Made by a program: the position numbers and the translations under genes
Origin: Methanosphaera sp.
GTDB taxonomy: Archaea; Methanobacteriota; Methanobacteria; Methanobacteriales; Methanobacteriaceae
DNA: 14,515 nucleotides
Direction: 5' to 3'
Assembly (NCBI GenBank): GCA_017430835.1
Contig: JAFRMD010000172.1
Span: forward strand, 1 to 14,515
Shown here: positions 13,034-14,515 of the stretch, piece after piece
How positions within the stretch are numbered: position 1 is the stretch's first letter
Layout: every line of letters begins with the position of its first letter
The notes under the pieces: generated by a model
What the model saw: the letters and a program-made list of their open reading frames with translations, nothing else
What the model was told of the DNA's origin: nothing
Database searches by the model: none

Positions 13034-13240
13034 TTATCCAAGTACACATTCACCTGTTTGCATGTCATAGTAACGGTATGCTCCGTCAGAGTCCAGGTGT
13101 CTTTTTGCGATTTTTCCTGTTGATTTTTGTTTGATGTATTTTTGTTCGCTTGTACTGAATTCTTCTAGATCGCTACCTTCTCCTAAGTAATTCTTGTTTC
13201 TATATGTAATTTTGTTGCCATCTATATATCCGTCTTCATC
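13034..13240 (-). pseudogene. Remnant of a coding sequence, C-terminal fragment
   Basis: The minus strand from 13240 to the TAA at 13034-13036 is open for 68 codons and reads DEDGYIDGNKITYRNKNYLG, then GEGSDLEEFSTSEQKYIKQK, STGKIAKRHLDSDGAYRYYD and MQTGECVLG. The composition is protein-like and clearly unlike the surrounding AT-rich spacer. Directly before it is a TAG (13241-13243), and no ATG, GTG or TTG start is available except very late. It is therefore probably the tail of a decayed gene, or of a gene needing readthrough. I do not recognise the family; the repeated GYIDGNKITY and GAYRYYD words resemble small beta repeats. Confidence 0.55.
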
Positions 13241-13265
13241 CTATACATAATCAAAGTTTAATGAA

Positions 13266-13314
13266 TAATGGACAATAAACCTGTTTTTTGTCCAATACTA
13301 CAAGCAAAAAAAAA
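13266..13314 (-). terminator. Oligo-T terminator and hairpin after the M50-like gene
   Basis: On the minus strand nine T (13306-13314) lie about 40 bases after the stop of the M50-like gene. They are followed by GGACAA/TTGTCC, a 6-bp hairpin around 13270-13293. The T-run alone is a normal archaeal terminator. Confidence 0.5.
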
Positions 13315-13353
13315 TGAATATGGAAATATATAAATCAACAAGAAATCATTTGA

Positions 13354-14019
13354 TTAACCTGTGATAATCATCATAACCATCTTCTCAACGCCGATAACAA
13401 TAGATAATAGCATCATGGTGACTGCTATGGCAAAAATGATAAGCCAAACGCCGACATTCCACTTGAAAACCTTTAGCCCATCTAAAGTATAAACAGGAAT
13501 CATGTTAAAGGCTGCCAGGAAACTATTAACAGAGTAACCCGTACCCGCGATGAGAAATATCAACTCAAAAATCCTAGAGTAAGGTTTAAGGGGAGCTGTT
13601 AATACGGCAATCACCAGAAACACCAAGGCCCAGATTATATTAGCCATCGGCCCTGCACAAGCAATACGGCCGGCAATCTCATCGGACAGATCATCCGCGT
13701 AAATCTTAACCTCGCCGATAAAAGCAAATACCATTCCAAAAAATGAGCTGGCAATTGCAATCATTAGTCCTATTGGCCAAAACCTGAATTCAGCCTTTAA
13801 GCCATACTTGTTAGCCACAAACTTCTGTCCCAATTCACGGGAGATAAAACCAACAGCAACTCCGACCATGATAATCGGCAATATTGATATAAAAGCATGA
13901 ACATCTATTTTAACATTGGATATTGCAAAGGCTATTGAAAGTATGATAAATGAAATAATCAATCCTATTTTTTCACGCATAGTAAATTCGTACATAGTCA
14001 TATATATGGCATTAATCAT
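13354..14019 (-). CDS. M50 (site-2 protease)-like membrane protein, zinc ligands lost
   Basis: This 221-residue polytopic protein matches the archaeal M50 layout: membrane segments at about 18-35, 42-60, 82-101, 124-142, 152-171 and 189-212. The active-site helix normally has HExxH; here it reads SRELGQKFVANKYG, so both histidines are replaced (Arg61, Gln65) and only Glu62 remains. The second motif, usually N.(I/L)P...LDG, is kept as NMIPVYTLDG with Asp180, and the AGPMANI motif (122-128) is present. Known family members cut substrates inside the membrane; this one is probably inactive as a zinc protease and may bind substrates or regulate. GC content is higher than its neighbours. Start: ATG at 14019 with a weak GGGAT upstream; ATGs at residues 7, 9 and 14 are alternatives. 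Confidence 0.8.
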   Translation of the reverse strand: MINAIYMTMYEFTMREKIGLIISFIILSIAFAISNVKIDVHAFISILPIIMVGVAVGFISRELGQKFVANKYGLKAEFRFWPIGLMIAIASSFFGMVFAFIGEVKIYADDLSDEIAGRIACAGPMANIIWALVFLVIAVLTAPLKPYSRIFELIFLIAGTGYSVNSFLAAFNMIPVYTLDGLKVFKWNVGVWLIIFAIAVTMMLLSIVIGVEKMVMMIITG

Positions 14020-14155
14020 ATAAATTCATTATCCCGATAGCAATTACTATATGATTGTCATTAATGAATAAAACGCTAATGAGGATATACAAAAGAAAAA
14101 GATAAAAGAAATAGATAGTTCCAACAGATAACTATACATGCCAAGATTACATATA

Positions 14156-14257
14156 AGCATTAACGTGGCGTAACGCTTAGGCATCTTGTTTATTAGGGAG
14201 TTTAAGCTTTTTAAGAGAATGTGCAACAATTCTGTTTAGATGTTTTTTAGAAAGATT
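14156..14257 (-). pseudogene. Possible short gene remnant
   Basis: A short minus-strand frame reads ENLSKKHLNRIVAHSLKKLK then LPNKQDA and a stop, in sequence more complex than the flanks. It has no start codon. An overlapping frame (to 14047) reads as a hydrophobic 45-60 residue stretch from MPKRYATLMLICNLGMYSYL onward, with no SD and only a TTG at its 5' end. Either could be a decayed fragment between the mobile elements and the M50-like gene; neither is well supported. Confidence 0.2.
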
Positions 14258-14343
14258 TTCTTATCATTATGTTCATAATTATCAAATATAACTTGATATT
14301 ATGTTTAAATATAATAGAAAGATATATGCAATTCATATAGCAA

Positions 14344-14363
14344 GGTAATTGTCATACACCCTC
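14344..14363 (-). repeat. IS-end-like sequence near the intron
   Basis: On the minus strand GAGGGTGTATGACAATTACC matches the probable IS end at 388-407, in the same orientation. No transposase follows within the next 2 kb, so this may be a solo end left after IS decay. It begins about ten bases beyond the group II intron 3' end. Confidence 0.35.
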
Positions 14364-14372
14364 TAATGCTGA

Positions 14373-14515
14373 TAAGTCGGATAAGTTAGAGAGGTTGCTC
14401 TCTCCTCCTCTCCTCAGAACCGTACGTGTATCTTTCAATACATACGGCTCAAGCAAATTAGTTATCCAAAGTAAAATACTTTGGCATGTTATATCCGATT
14501 TTATATAACAAATAC
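14373..14515 (-). mobile_element. Group II intron, 3' end (domains V and VI), body outside window
   Basis: Domain V, the catalytic hairpin, is complete at 14417-14450 on the minus strand. GAGCCGTA pairs with TACGGTTC, there is a two-base CG bulge, an upper stem TGTATT/GATACA and a GAAA tetraloop, and the AGC triad is in place. Next comes a domain VI-like stem, AGAGAG/CTCTCT, then CTAAC with the likely branch A, and a 3' end near TTATCCGAC (14373-14378). Sequence 14451-14515 is upstream intron and may contain the tail of the reverse transcriptase ORF (one frame ends NMPKYFTLDN and stop). The intron would be mobile by retrohoming if its ORF is intact, which cannot be seen here. Confidence 0.88.

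Noticed and set aside
14047..14229. 60-codon hydrophobic minus-strand frame starting with TTG
   Set aside because: It has no ribosome site, a weak start and no recognisable family, so it is listed only as a possible remnant.

Overview
The window looks like accessory DNA from a very AT-rich methanogenic archaeon, most likely Methanosphaera or a close relative in the Methanobacteriales. Supporting signs are a giant secreted Asn/Thr-rich adhesin-like protein with parallel beta-helix repeats followed by Ig-like repeats, archaeal TATA boxes (TTTATATA-like), strong GGAGGTGA-type Shine-Dalgarno sites, and intergenic DNA that is almost pure A+T. The genus is inferred; there is no rRNA or marker gene here.

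Layout. (1) 1-407: the 5' part of an IS1182-like transposase gene on the minus strand, cut by the window edge, with a likely IS end near 388-407. (2) 408-1300: mostly featureless AT-rich DNA with one higher-complexity patch. (3) 1403-2151 and 10955-11690: two direct copies of a non-coding-looking unit of about 740 bp. Each holds hairpins, a terminator, promoters and two micro-ORFs with near-perfect ribosome binding sites. A fifth, lone micro-ORF lies at 4223-4276. The five predicted peptides are one family of 14-36 residue hydrophobic peptides (consensus MFEEVVLLLIVLNF). (4) 2337-3793, minus: a three-gene operon ending in a PIN-like nuclease. (5) 4478-10726, minus: one 2082-residue adhesin-like protein. 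(6) 11691-12174: intergenic DNA with two tandem hairpins. (7) 12175-14019, minus: a membrane protein with a soluble N-terminal domain and a damaged start region, a pseudogene remnant, and an M50-like membrane protein that has lost its zinc-binding histidines. (8) 14356-14515: an IS-end-like sequence and the 3' end (domains V and VI) of a group II intron, minus strand, whose body lies beyond the window.

The most interesting element is the micro-ORF family. Its tiny hydrophobic peptides, strong translation signals, tandem duplication in long intergenic regions, conserved RNA hairpins and symmetric TATA boxes downstream resemble bacterial type I toxin-antitoxin loci such as Ibs/Sib. I know of no archaeal example. 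The two long copies bracket the PIN operon and the adhesin gene, so recombination between them could delete or amplify that 8.8 kb block. The antisense RNA and any toxicity are inference; the peptide family and the repeats are visible directly.
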